From: Planomicrobium stackebrandtii
GTDB taxonomy: Bacteria > Bacillota > Bacilli > Bacillales_A > Planococcaceae
Length of the DNA stretch: 64,000 nucleotides
Assembly (NCBI RefSeq): GCF_030814955.1
Contig: NZ_JAUSWB010000004.1
Coordinates: 337,492 to 401,491 of the forward strand
Direction of reading: 5' to 3'
Made by a program: the position numbers and the translations under genes. Below the pieces are notes generated by a model that did not search any database, was not told the origin of the DNA, and worked only from the letters and a program-made list of their open reading frames with translations. Numbering within the stretch: the stretch's first letter is position 1; every line of letters starts with the position of its first letter. Of the stretch, positions 26,751 to 36,019 are shown one piece after another.

Positions 26751-26851
26751 GTGGAAAAAAAGTGGTTCAGCTGCTGATTTTCTTATAAGAACATGGAACT
26801 ATTTTATATTGCCAGCGTACTAATAAAGAGACGAGTAAAAGGGGGATCATC

Positions 26852-29209
26852 ATGCATAAACGCTTGCTGGCATTTTTTGCTTTTGCATTGTTTATTAGTT
26901 TATTTATCGTGCCGCAGGTATCGTTGGCGGCGCCTGAAATTACAGTAGATTCTAGTGCCGGTTTTCAAAATAAGGTCAAATATGAAAAGGGATTGCCGCT
27001 TCAGTTTACAGTCACTAATGAGGGCTCAGCGTTCTCGGGAGATTTAGTGGTCAGTTATTCGGAAACCTACAATCTGGGAGCTGGAATGGCGATGCCACTT
27101 GAACTCGCTGAAGGCGAAAGCAAAACCCTTCATATTGCGTCATCCGGATTGTCGGAAACGAACTATACGGGAGGACCCAACGACCAAAGCATTTTCCTGT
27201 TTGAGGGAGGATGGGAAGAAGGGGAATCGATTGTTTTTAAAGGGGATAAAACGATACAGCCCGCCTATTATTCGCCGGGAACAATGTTTGTTGCCACTTT
27301 GACGGATAATCAGGATCGGCTGCTTCCATTGGAGCAGCTTGCTGTCCCCTCAGGTGAAGGCGTGGAAGTGATTCATCTCAATCAATTAACGAACTTTACA
27401 TTGCCGACAGATGTGCAAGCCTGGAGCATGATCGATTATCTGGTCATTGATGAGTTTTCTTACAGTGATCTGCCGGACACTACCCAGCAGGCTGTTTTGC
27501 AATGGGTTCAACAAGGCGGCCGTGTCATTACTGGTTCGTCCAGCAGCGTGGAAGCTGAACTTGGCAACTTAAGCGAATACCTGCCTTTGGAGTTGGCTGA
27601 TGAAGCCGAAGTATCGGTTCCAGGTCTTGAAAGTCCACTGCCGGCTTTCCAGGCAACAGCCAAAGAAGGAGCAGCAGTTAAGCTGCAAAATGATGGCCAA
27701 GTACTGGCTGCAACGCAGGCGGTTGGCTCTGGCAGCTTGACACAGATGGGTTTTTCTCTTGGAGATGAAACCGTCTCTGCGCAAGAAGGTTATAGCCAGA
27801 TGCTGTCAAACTTTTTTCCAGCACCAATGGTGAACTACAACGCTATGGGTGGCCAGTCGATTCTTGATTATATGACATACGAAGTTGGGGATGTCAACGA
27901 GCTGTTTGACAGTTTTGCTGTTTCAAAACCGTTTATCATTGCCATTATTCTCCTGTATATTCTGTTGATTGTCCCGGTTCTTTATATTGTGCTAAAGAAA
28001 AAGGACAAGCGGGAATTTGCCTGGTTCATCATTCCGGCAGTCGCTTTGCTGACTTCGCTGGGACTTTTCGCTTATGGAGCCAAAGACCGGATCGGCAATC
28101 CGCAAATCCAGCAGACTGGTTTTTTTGAAGTGGATGCGGATAATGGACTAAATGGATACTATGTAAATTCACTGTTGTCAAACCGCGGGGGAAATTATCA
28201 GTTTACAGCTCCGGCCACCACCACCATGACATACCGGTTGGCCAGTGAATTTTCCGAGACACAGCCTTATCTTTCGGCAATGATGGAAAAAGGAGCAACA
28301 AACAACCAAATGACAGTTCGGGATATGCGGTATTGGTCTGTCGAATCGATCATGGGACAGTCATATATCGAAAACAGTGGAAACTTCGGTATTGAGTTGG
28401 AAGTAGCGGATAATAAAGTGATCGGCACAATTCTCAATAATTTCCCATTTGGAGTGGAAAACGTATCAATTTGGACGGGTACCCGCTTACTGGATATGGG
28501 CGACTTGAATCCGGGGGAAGAACTGGCAGTTGATGAAACCATTCAGTCGGATATTCTTTCACCTGCGGCAGCTATCGGGCAATCCTATAGTTATCAGCCA
28601 ATTGCTGATTTGGAAGAGCTGGAAACAGCACGGCGCCAAGCGCTGCTTTCCACCTCTTTTGACCAAATGTCACAAAATGGGAAAAGTCCATATGTCATCG
28701 CTTATACGCAGGATGCCATCGTGCCGATCAGCCTGGAAAATCAGCGAGCCTCAGTAGACTCTGTCCACTTGCTTGCACAAAGCTTTAAGCCGGAATTGAC
28801 TTTGAGTGGGGAAATCAGCTTGAATGTGGATGCATTTGGCATGGAACTGGCTGGCGCCAGCACGAATGCCTTTTTCGATAATATGCCGAATGACCCTTAC
28901 TTGTTTTATCTGGAACCTGGAGATTATGACCTGACGTATACACTGCCGGAAGACATTGAATTGGAAAAGGCAGAATGGAATGAACTATCGATAGCTGCTT
29001 CAGGCCAGGGACTGACTGTCAGCTTATTAAATCATGATAGCGAAGACTACGAAGAAATCACCCAATCCAATCAAAAGTTCACCGACAATGCAACAAACTA
29101 TATAGGAGAGGATGGAGACATCCAGCTAAAATTGAAAATGGCTGACGGTTCAACAACTGCTGAAGTGGTCGTGCCAAAAGTTAAATTGAAAGGAGTGATT
29201 GCCCCGTGA
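26852..29209 (+). CDS. Envelope protein, signal peptide plus two membrane helices (first gene of ABC-MoxR-VWA operon)
   Basis: A 785-residue protein that I cannot name. A signal peptide (MHKRLLAFF to SLAAP, cut near 27) leads to an extracytoplasmic region with an Ig/bacterial-NEAT-like beta domain (QFTVTNEGSAFSGDLVVSY), then an alpha/beta segment resembling a class I GATase-like fold (YLVIDEFSYSDLPDTTQQAVLQWVQQGGRVITG). Two helices follow at about 370-415, separated by a short KKKDKREF loop, then a second, beta-rich extracytoplasmic domain of roughly 360 residues. The order recalls accessory subunits of ABC-2 transporters, such as GldG-type proteins, without sequence identity I can claim. ATG 26852 follows AAAGGGGGA. 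Overlaps the ABC ATPase gene by four bases. Confidence 0.82.
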   Translation: MHKRLLAFFAFALFISLFIVPQVSLAAPEITVDSSAGFQNKVKYEKGLPLQFTVTNEGSAFSGDLVVSYSETYNLGAGMAMPLELAEGESKTLHIASSGLSETNYTGGPNDQSIFLFEGGWEEGESIVFKGDKTIQPAYYSPGTMFVATLTDNQDRLLPLEQLAVPSGEGVEVIHLNQLTNFTLPTDVQAWSMIDYLVIDEFSYSDLPDTTQQAVLQWVQQGGRVITGSSSSVEAELGNLSEYLPLELADEAEVSVPGLESPLPAFQATAKEGAAVKLQNDGQVLAATQAVGSGSLTQMGFSLGDETVSAQEGYSQMLSNFFPAPMVNYNAMGGQSILDYMTYEVGDVNELFDSFAVSKPFIIAIILLYILLIVPVLYIVLKKKDKREFAWFIIPAVALLTSLGLFAYGAKDRIGNPQIQQTGFFEVDADNGLNGYYVNSLLSNRGGNYQFTAPATTTMTYRLASEFSETQPYLSAMMEKGATNNQMTVRDMRYWSVESIMGQSYIENSGNFGIELEVADNKVIGTILNNFPFGVENVSIWTGTRLLDMGDLNPGEELAVDETIQSDILSPAAAIGQSYSYQPIADLEELETARRQALLSTSFDQMSQNGKSPYVIAYTQDAIVPISLENQRASVDSVHLLAQSFKPELTLSGEISLNVDAFGMELAGASTNAFFDNMPNDPYLFYLEPGDYDLTYTLPEDIELEKAEWNELSIAASGQGLTVSLLNHDSEDYEEITQSNQKFTDNATNYIGEDGDIQLKLKMADGSTTAEVVVPKVKLKGVIAP

Positions 29210-30141
29210 TTGAAACAATTGGGTTGACTAAAAAATACGGTTCGTTTTATGCGCTTCAAGATTTGAATCTGGTTGTGGAAGACAGCACCGTCTTTGGTTT
29301 TGTCGGTGCAAACGGCGCGGGAAAATCAACGACCTTTTCGATACTGGCAACCCTTCTTCAGCCGACTGCCGGCGATGCATTTATCAATGGCATAAGTGTC
29401 ACCAAAAATCCACAGGAAGTGCGCAGGCAAATTGGCTATGTACCGGATTTCTTTGGTGTTTACGATCAGCTGAAAACAGATGAGTACTTGGATTTTTACG
29501 GGGCAAGCTACGGCATCAAGCCGAAAGAGCGTGCGGTGCTGATTCCAAAACTGTTGGAATTGGTCAATCTGGAGAACAAACGCTATGACTATGTCGACTT
29601 GCTGTCCCGTGGGATGAAACAGCGGCTATGTTTAGCGCGAGCTTTGATCCATGACCCAAAAATCCTGATTTTGGATGAACCGGCTTCTGGACTGGATCCT
29701 CGTGCGCGAGTGGAAATGCGGGATATCTTGAGAGAGTTGAAAGCGATGGGCAAAACCATTTTGATTTCATCCCATATTTTGCCGGAGCTTGCTGAAATGT
29801 GCGACAGCATCGGAGTTATCGATAATGGCAAGTTGATTGCCCAGGGCTCTGTCCACGCAATTCAAGCTCAGTTGCAAAGCGAAAAAGTGCTCCGGGTTAA
29901 AGTTAAGGGAGACACTCATTCTGTTGTTCCGTTTTTCGAAATGGATCCATTTGTTTCTCAAATAGAAGAACAGCATGATAAAAATATTATTCAGTTTTTC
30001 TATCGCGGAACAGAAGAAGATCAATTGCGTTTGCTGCAGCAGGCAATAGCACAGAACTTGCCGATCCTGTCTTTTTCAGAAGAAGAAACAGATTTGGAAG
30101 ATGTCTTTATGTCGATCACAAAAGGAGTGGAAACTGGATGA
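29206..30141 (+). CDS. ABC transporter ATP-binding protein
   Basis: A 311-residue ABC-2-type ATPase. Walker A is GANGAGKSTTF (about 35-45), the signature LLSRGMKQRLCLARAL, Walker B ILILDEPASGLDP, and the H-loop Ser-His in ILISSHILPEL. The C-terminal 90 residues (VLRVKVKGD onward) form the small accessory domain common in NatA/YxlF-like ATPases. It starts with GTG overlapping the previous stop by four bases and overlaps the permease gene by four bases. Paired with that permease and probably with the preceding envelope protein. Confidence 0.96.
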   Translation: MIETIGLTKKYGSFYALQDLNLVVEDSTVFGFVGANGAGKSTTFSILATLLQPTAGDAFINGISVTKNPQEVRRQIGYVPDFFGVYDQLKTDEYLDFYGASYGIKPKERAVLIPKLLELVNLENKRYDYVDLLSRGMKQRLCLARALIHDPKILILDEPASGLDPRARVEMRDILRELKAMGKTILISSHILPELAEMCDSIGVIDNGKLIAQGSVHAIQAQLQSEKVLRVKVKGDTHSVVPFFEMDPFVSQIEEQHDKNIIQFFYRGTEEDQLRLLQQAIAQNLPILSFSEEETDLEDVFMSITKGVETG

Positions 30142-30980
30142 AAACGCTCCTTACCAATCCGGTGCTGATCAAAGAACTTAAGTTGCGTTTCCGCAACCTA
30201 AAAAGCTTTACCGGTATCCTGTTTTACTTGATCGCCATGAGCATTTTCGTTTTTGGTTTTATCTTTTTGGCTACCTCTTTAACAGTGAATGGATTTTTCC
30301 GGCCAGATGAGAGTTTTATGCTGTTTAGCATCATGACTTATATTCAATTGGGCTTGATTTTATTTATTACACCCGCATTAACGGCAGGAACCATCAGTTC
30401 TGAGCGGGAAAAACAAACCTTGAATATTTTGCTGACCACCTCCCAGACTTCTTTTCAAATCATTTTTGGGAAAATGACATCATCCATTGCTTTTTTATTG
30501 CTGATGATTGTTTCCGGATTGCCAATTTACAGTCTGGTATTCTTGTATGGAGGGGTTTCACCCAGCCAATTGTTTTACATCTTCCTGTTTTATTTGCTGA
30601 CTTTGTTGGCAATCGCCAGCATCGGCGTGATGTTTTCGACTTTAATTCGGAAAACCATTGTCGCCATCATTGCCACATATGGCGCAATGATTTTCATCGC
30701 AGGCGTCACAGCATTTTTCCTGTTGATCTCGGTACAGGTTTCGCAGATGGGTTCAGGCACGCCATCCATGTCACCAATGGCTCATTTTTGGGCATCCATT
30801 AACCCGGCTGCAGTCATGCTGACCTTGCTTCAACCGCCAATGGAAGATCAGTTGCAGACCGTGACAATGATACCGGTTCCGTTGTGGATCGGGTACGTGA
30901 TTTTCTACAGCCTGCTGACCATTGCCTGTATTTTACTGGCTGTCAAAAAGCTTCGAGTCAATATGAATAAATACAAATAA
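30138..30980 (+). CDS. ABC-2 type transporter permease
   Basis: A 280-residue integral membrane protein with six predicted helices. The family hallmark is in the second-third helix region, PALTAGTISSEREKQTLNILLTT, where ABC-2 permeases carry the conserved Glu-Arg coupling stretch. It ends with a final helix and a short basic tail. ATG overlaps the ATPase stop by four bases, so this is the cognate membrane subunit. Substrate unknown; the operon context suggests an envelope component rather than a drug. Confidence 0.93.
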   Translation: MKTLLTNPVLIKELKLRFRNLKSFTGILFYLIAMSIFVFGFIFLATSLTVNGFFRPDESFMLFSIMTYIQLGLILFITPALTAGTISSEREKQTLNILLTTSQTSFQIIFGKMTSSIAFLLLMIVSGLPIYSLVFLYGGVSPSQLFYIFLFYLLTLLAIASIGVMFSTLIRKTIVAIIATYGAMIFIAGVTAFFLLISVQVSQMGSGTPSMSPMAHFWASINPAAVMLTLLQPPMEDQLQTVTMIPVPLWIGYVIFYSLLTIACILLAVKKLRVNMNKYK

Positions 30981-30994
30981 GGAGAGGGGATCTC

Positions 30995-32410
30995 ATGAAC
31001 AATCGCGATATTCAAAGGTATGTCAAAAAGACAGCCAGGCAGTTGAGACTGCTTCATTTCAGCCGCAGCTTTCAGTTCGCTTTGTTTGCAGGATTTGTTT
31101 CAGCGGCGGCTTTGCTGCTGGTGTCGCGGTTGTTTGTGCTTCCTTATTATGAATTTTATGCATATGCAGCGGGAGTTGCCGCTATCGCAAGTTGGATCTT
31201 ATTGACGATTAAAGATTTGCCGAACATTCAGCAGGCGGTACAAGAGCTGGACCGTTTCACGCCGCATAACCAATTGCTGACTGTATGGAAGCTGAATGGG
31301 AAAAATACACTCGCAGAAGAGCTGACGAATAAAACAGCAGAAACCCTTCCTTACAGCTATCAGCTGTTCCGTAAAGAACGAAAAGCCTGGCTGCGGCCAA
31401 AGTGGCTGATTGGGGCACTAGCGAGCAGTGCCTTGATGCTGCTGTTGTTGGTTTTTCCGAGCAATCTGCAAAATCAGGCAAATGATGTAGAAGAAGAACT
31501 GGAACTAGTGGAAGACATCAAAGAAGAAGTTGATGAAATAGAAAAACAGGCACAAACAGAAATAGTTCAAAAAGAGTTGGATGCATTAAAGTCAGCAATA
31601 GAAAAAACTGAAGATCCTGAAGCCGTGTTGAAAGAACTCGTCAAAAAACAAAAAGAACTGGATTTTAAAAACCTGCAGCTTGCAGAAGAGCAGAAAGCTG
31701 ATGCTGAAGCCACCTCTGAGGATTTACAAAAAGCTTCTGATCAATTAGCCGATCAAGCTGGGAAAACCCAAACAGCTCTAAGCGATATGGGCAAACCGGT
31801 AGCATTTCCATTGCAGCAGACCATTGCCAATCGTGCACAATCCAGCCAAGAAAATCCAAGCGGGTCTGCTGATGGTGAATCTTCAGATGAAAGCAGTGGA
31901 TCCAATACCAGTGGTCAGGCATCAAACAGTGGAAAAGATACAGGGGAAGCTGAAGAATTAGAAGGCAACCAAGGCGAGGCACAAGGCCAAGGACAAGGAC
32001 AAGGACAAGGTCAGGGACAAGGACAAGGTCAGGGACAAGGACAAGGTCAGGGACAAGGACAGGGTCAAGGGCAAGGCCAAGGACAGAGTCAAGGTCAAGG
32101 ACAGAGTCAAGGTCAAGGCCAGGGTCAAGGTGCTGGCAAAGGGCAAGGCAGCCGCAGCTTGTTGACTGTGCCCTCCCGCATCGGTGGAGAAGGCAAAACC
32201 GCGGTTGACAGCGGTGAAATAGATGAAGGGAAGGCGGCAGGAGAGCAAGAGGGGCCTGTTCCTGCAACCACAGGAAGCGTTCAGCCTTTTGCCGACGTAG
32301 TGGGTGAGTATTCAGCTTCTTATTTCTCAAGCGCGGATCGCCTGCAATTGCCGCCTGATCTGCAAACCATTGTGGAACAATACTTTACGGATATTGAAAC
32401 CGACGAATAG
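30995..32410 (+). CDS. Membrane protein with coiled coil and Gly-Gln repeat tract
   Basis: A 471-residue protein not assigned to a named family. Two helices lie near 25-75 (with SRSFQFALFAGFVSAAALLLVSRLFV), a third near 145-160 (LIGALASSALMLLLLVF). A strongly charged coiled coil follows (about 165-260, LVEDIKEEVDEIEKQAQTE). Then comes a Ser/Gly-rich linker and about 25 Gly-Gln dipeptides (bases 31981-32130), and a C-terminal segment ending in QLPPDLQTIVEQYFTDIETDE. Such layout occurs in the 'third' proteins of MoxR/BAT-type operons. It sits 14 bases after the permease gene and 14 before moxR. Confidence 0.82.
   Translation: MNNRDIQRYVKKTARQLRLLHFSRSFQFALFAGFVSAAALLLVSRLFVLPYYEFYAYAAGVAAIASWILLTIKDLPNIQQAVQELDRFTPHNQLLTVWKLNGKNTLAEELTNKTAETLPYSYQLFRKERKAWLRPKWLIGALASSALMLLLLVFPSNLQNQANDVEEELELVEDIKEEVDEIEKQAQTEIVQKELDALKSAIEKTEDPEAVLKELVKKQKELDFKNLQLAEEQKADAEATSEDLQKASDQLADQAGKTQTALSDMGKPVAFPLQQTIANRAQSSQENPSGSADGESSDESSGSNTSGQASNSGKDTGEAEELEGNQGEAQGQGQGQGQGQGQGQGQGQGQGQGQGQGQGQGQGQSQGQGQSQGQGQGQGAGKGQGSRSLLTVPSRIGGEGKTAVDSGEIDEGKAAGEQEGPVPATTGSVQPFADVVGEYSASYFSSADRLQLPPDLQTIVEQYFTDIETDE
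31981..32130 (+). repeat. In-frame tandem repeat encoding (Gly-Gln)n
   Basis: Short tandem units of 6 and 18 bases (GGACAA, GGTCAG variants) repeated over about 150 bases, all within the reading frame and encoding mostly alternating Gly and Gln with a few Ser. Such tracts change length by slippage in multiples of 6. Confidence 0.9.
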
Positions 32411-32424
32411 AAAAGAGGGGTTTT

Positions 32425-33417
32425 ATGACATATACGACTGACCAATTTACAGAAATGAGCCAATTGCTTGGAGGAGTCAAATCAGAAATCGGCCGATTTA
32501 TCGTAGGGCAAGAAAGCGCAGTTGAGTTTTCGCTATACGCTATTTTAGCGGATGGTCATGCACTGCTTGAAGGGCTTCCAGGGCTAGGAAAAACCATGTT
32601 GATCCGAACCATTTCAGATGTGCTTGATTTGTCGTTTTCAAGAATCCAGTTTACGCCTGATTTGATGCCGTCGGATATTACCGGCACAAGTCTGATTGAA
32701 CGGGATGCAGAAGGGCGCCAGCAGTTTACATTCCGGGAAGGACCAATCTTCCACCAAATGGTGCTGGCTGATGAAATCAACCGGGCGACTCCTAAAACCC
32801 AAAGTGCATTGCTTGAGGCAATGGGAGAAAAAACGGTGACCATCCTAGGGGATACAAAAGACATGGCGCGGCCATTTTTCGTACTGGCTACACAAAATCC
32901 CATTGAAATGGAAGGGACCTATCCGCTTCCGGAAGCGCAGATGGACCGTTTTTTATGCAAAATCCTGGTGTCCTATCCAAGCCGCAATGACCTTGCCGAA
33001 ATCAGCCGAAGAACAACAGGTGCTGATACGGTCCTCCTTAGCAAAAAGATGAATACCGCCAGTCTGATCGAAGCACAGCAGATGGTAAAAGAAGTTTTGC
33101 TGGCAGATGACATATTGATGGTAGCTGTCGATATTATTCAAAATACTCATCCTGAAAATTCTGAGCACGATTCTATTCGGCAGTATGTGCAATATGGCAG
33201 TGGACCACGTGGCTTGCAAAGCTTGATTCGCCTCGCTAAAGCGCGAGCGTTGATGGAAGGACGCTATCATGTTTCCATCGGTGATTTGAAATATGTAGCC
33301 AAGCCTGTATTGCGGCATCGCCTCCTATTGAATTACGAAGCTGAAGCGATAGGGAAAGAAGCGGATGAGTTGATAGACCTGGTGCTCAGCACAGCTGGAA
33401 AAGGCGTTTTAAAATGA
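32425..33417 (+). CDS. MoxR family AAA+ ATPase (module 2)
   Basis: A 330-residue MoxR ATPase. Walker A LEGLPGLGKTML (near 46-57), Walker B VLADEINRATPKTQSALLEAMGE, sensor 1 LATQNPIEMEGTYPLPEAQMDRF, and a lid domain with YGSGPRGLQSLIRLAKARALMEGR. It is closer to the common MRP/YeaC-like subgroup (intact GPRGLQ motif) than the paralogue at 15657. AAGAGGGG precedes ATG 32425, and the gene overlaps the DUF58 gene by four bases. Expected to act on the VWA proteins encoded downstream. Confidence 0.96.
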   Translation: MTYTTDQFTEMSQLLGGVKSEIGRFIVGQESAVEFSLYAILADGHALLEGLPGLGKTMLIRTISDVLDLSFSRIQFTPDLMPSDITGTSLIERDAEGRQQFTFREGPIFHQMVLADEINRATPKTQSALLEAMGEKTVTILGDTKDMARPFFVLATQNPIEMEGTYPLPEAQMDRFLCKILVSYPSRNDLAEISRRTTGADTVLLSKKMNTASLIEAQQMVKEVLLADDILMVAVDIIQNTHPENSEHDSIRQYVQYGSGPRGLQSLIRLAKARALMEGRYHVSIGDLKYVAKPVLRHRLLLNYEAEAIGKEADELIDLVLSTAGKGVLK

Positions 33418-34274
33418 CTTTGTTAAACTTGCCAGCTGATTGGGGCTCTCGTCTCAGCCGCTACGCCATTGGAACTAAAACGAAAATCAGGGGCCATCAC
33501 AAAGGCTCTCATCGGTCGATGCGTTTTGGCAGCTCACTGGATTTTTCCGATTTTCGTGAATACCACCCGGGAGATGACGTTCGACACATTGACTGGAACG
33601 TCTACGCCCGAACCGAACGCGTCTATATCAAGCGCTTTCTGGATGAACAGGAGATGCGCATCCACCTCCTGATCGACAGTTCAAAATCGATGGACAGCAA
33701 GTGGCTTTTTGCCAAACAGCTGGCCTTTTCCTTGGGACTCTTAGTGTTGGGAAGTGACGACCGCCTGACGGTTTCAGCTGGACAAAAAGAAGTTGTGCCT
33801 TTTCGCAAAAAAGGGAAGTCTGCGAAAAAACTATTAGAACATTTTATAGCTTCGATGCCAGATCCGCAAACCCTTTCGTTTGTAAAGCAGGCAAGCTTCC
33901 ATGCAGCGAAAGATTCTACAGTTCTGTTTATCGTATCGGACGGGTTGGAACCGCTGGAAGACTGGCAACTTTTCTTCAAGCAGGCACCGGCCTATGCGCA
34001 TGATATCCGGTTTATCCACATCAGTACTGAAGAAGAACGTTCTCCGTCGTACAAAGGCGACCTTCGTTTTATAGATGAAGAAACACAGCAAGTATTGAAT
34101 GTCACGGTTACAGAACAGGCACTGCGCTCGTATCAAAAACAAAGCGAACTGCATGCCAAAGGGCTGGAGTCGCTATGCCGGACCTATGGCATTGCTTATT
34201 TGCCGGTGCATGCAGAAGATGGAATCGAGCAGGTGCTATTTCATCAGATGGTACGAAAAAATTGGATCAAATGA
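33414..34274 (+). CDS. DUF58 domain protein (module 2)
   Basis: A 286-residue soluble protein, without the N-terminal membrane helices of the module 1 paralogue. The family core is complete: GSHRSMRFGSSLDFSDFREYHPGDDVRHIDWNVYARTERVYIKRF, then a VWA-like segment with LLIDSSKSMDS (a DxSxS metal site) and VLFIVSDGLEPLEDW. ATG overlaps the moxR stop by four bases. Works with the MoxR ATPase by association; biochemical role unknown. Confidence 0.94.
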   Translation: MTLLNLPADWGSRLSRYAIGTKTKIRGHHKGSHRSMRFGSSLDFSDFREYHPGDDVRHIDWNVYARTERVYIKRFLDEQEMRIHLLIDSSKSMDSKWLFAKQLAFSLGLLVLGSDDRLTVSAGQKEVVPFRKKGKSAKKLLEHFIASMPDPQTLSFVKQASFHAAKDSTVLFIVSDGLEPLEDWQLFFKQAPAYAHDIRFIHISTEEERSPSYKGDLRFIDEETQQVLNVTVTEQALRSYQKQSELHAKGLESLCRTYGIAYLPVHAEDGIEQVLFHQMVRKNWIK

Positions 34275-34285
34275 GGTGAAGCGGC

Positions 34286-36019
34286 ATGGGAGCATCGAAT
34301 TGGGGAATGGTCTGGACAGCAATTATGCCGCTGGCCGTGATCCTCTATTATTTCTTTAGAAAAAAGTATAAGGACCAGCGCGTGTCATCAACGCTATTTT
34401 GGCAAGAACAGATGAAAGAGCTGCAGGCTTCTCCATATTTAAAAAAATTGCAGCATCATTTATTGTTTTACTTGCAACTGGCAGCGCTTCTGCTTTGCGT
34501 ACTGGCATTGCTTGGGCCGTTCAGCGAATCGGAAACGCTGGCAGGCAATGATTTTATTTTTGTAGTGGATACTTCAGCGACGATGCTGGCGGGTTCACCG
34601 TCTCACTTTGAAAAGCACCAGCAGGAAATGAAAAGTTTAGCGGCACAAGCTGGCGGCAAACCGGTATCGATTGTAACAACAGGTGCCAGTCCGGAAGTGG
34701 TCGTCCGCAATGAGCAGAATCTTGATGCGATTGAACAAGCAGTCGATCAACTGGCGGTAAGCTACGAAAAGGCTGAAATGGAACAGACGATTTTATTTGC
34801 GGATACATTGGCGGCCAACGATTCGACAGTCATCCACATCTTTACAGATACATTAGACCGCGACTTGCTAGCCAATAAAACAGACCAAAGCTACAAGGTT
34901 CATGGCGTCTCGGAAACGCTCCGCAATTTAGCCATCCAACAGTTCGGCCTATCCGAAACTGAAGATGGTGTCCGTGGCATTGTCCAGCTGGTGAATGACA
35001 GCGATGAGACTTTGTCAGCTCTAGTCCGGCTATCCGCTGGTGCAACGGAAAAAACGGTGGAGGTAGAATTGGCAGCTGCTGAAGAACTGCTGGTTCCTTT
35101 TGAAGAACTGCCGGCTGATAAAAACTGGCAGGCGACTGTAGACGTGCGGGACGATTATGCAGCCGATAACACCATGGCTACCTACTTAGCGCCTCCAGGA
35201 AATGCGGTCGTTATTGATTCGGCGCTGCATGAGTTGATTGCCAGCGGCTTTCGTTCGCTCGATTTGGATGTTCGTCTGGCAGATACAGCCCAATTGCAGC
35301 CGGACTCCGGATTGCCGGTTGTGACCAATCAAAGCGAGCTATTGGAAGGAGCGGTTCCAATCCTGTTAATCGGCCGCAATGACGAAACTGCATTTGAAGT
35401 TTCGGGGCAAATCGAAACGCAGGAACACCCGTTATTTGCGTATGCCGAACTGGAAGAAGTATACGTTTCCGAACTGTATCCGCCTTTTGACGGCTATGAA
35501 ACCATCGCTCTAATTTCCGGACAGCCTTTTATCCAAGTGTCTCCAGTAGGCGACATTGTGGTGCTGTCAGATGTCGAGTCTACTGACTGGCCTCTTTTCC
35601 CTTCATTCCCATTGTTTCTATGGAGCGCCATGAACAGTTTATCCGGAGATGAGGAATTTCTTGGGTTTTTCCAGCCTAACGAACACCGTTCCGTATCCTT
35701 GGCTTCGGATACGGGGGAATGGGAAATTTTTAAAGATGGCGACTATAGCCATTCATATATCGAGGGAGAAGGCCCATTTATTGCGCCTTCCGAACCTGGA
35801 GTTTATGAGGTAATTGGAGATGCAGAGACTAAGACCTTGATCGTCCAGCTGGCCAGCGAAGAAAAAACGTTGACTGCCGGCTCATCATACACGATGGGAG
35901 TTGCAGAAACTGCTCAAGATACGGTCCGTTTTTCATTTGTGCCGTTTATTATCCTGTTGATCCTGCTGCTGGTTGCTGTGGAATGGGAGGTGTACCGCCG
36001 TGGAATTGAGACTCGATGA
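34286..36019 (+). CDS. BatA/VWA domain membrane protein (module 2)
   Basis: A 577-residue protein starting with a BatA-type N-terminal region: helix near 8-24, the RKKYKDQRVSSTLFWQEQ loop and a second helix near 52-75. A VWA domain follows (FIFVVDTSATMLAG, a DxSxT metal site, near 90), then a long beta-rich extracytoplasmic part and a C-terminal helix (FVPFIILLILLLVAVEW). It ends overlapping the next gene by 20 bases. The aerotolerance-type BatA domain is usual beside MoxR and DUF58 genes. ATG 34286 is preceded by GAGGTGAAG. Confidence 0.9.
   Translation: MGASNWGMVWTAIMPLAVILYYFFRKKYKDQRVSSTLFWQEQMKELQASPYLKKLQHHLLFYLQLAALLLCVLALLGPFSESETLAGNDFIFVVDTSATMLAGSPSHFEKHQQEMKSLAAQAGGKPVSIVTTGASPEVVVRNEQNLDAIEQAVDQLAVSYEKAEMEQTILFADTLAANDSTVIHIFTDTLDRDLLANKTDQSYKVHGVSETLRNLAIQQFGLSETEDGVRGIVQLVNDSDETLSALVRLSAGATEKTVEVELAAAEELLVPFEELPADKNWQATVDVRDDYAADNTMATYLAPPGNAVVIDSALHELIASGFRSLDLDVRLADTAQLQPDSGLPVVTNQSELLEGAVPILLIGRNDETAFEVSGQIETQEHPLFAYAELEEVYVSELYPPFDGYETIALISGQPFIQVSPVGDIVVLSDVESTDWPLFPSFPLFLWSAMNSLSGDEEFLGFFQPNEHRSVSLASDTGEWEIFKDGDYSHSYIEGEGPFIAPSEPGVYEVIGDAETKTLIVQLASEEKTLTAGSSYTMGVAETAQDTVRFSFVPFIILLILLLVAVEWEVYRRGIETR

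Noticed and set aside
31981..32130. Repeat array that might suggest CRISPR or a noncoding satellite
   Set aside because: Units of 6-18 bases without unique spacers, fully in frame inside a large gene; it encodes Gly-Gln.
31665..32330. Minus-strand frame of 221 codons opposite the Gly-Gln gene
   Set aside because: Caused by the tandem repeat read on the other strand (Leu/Asp/Val repeats).
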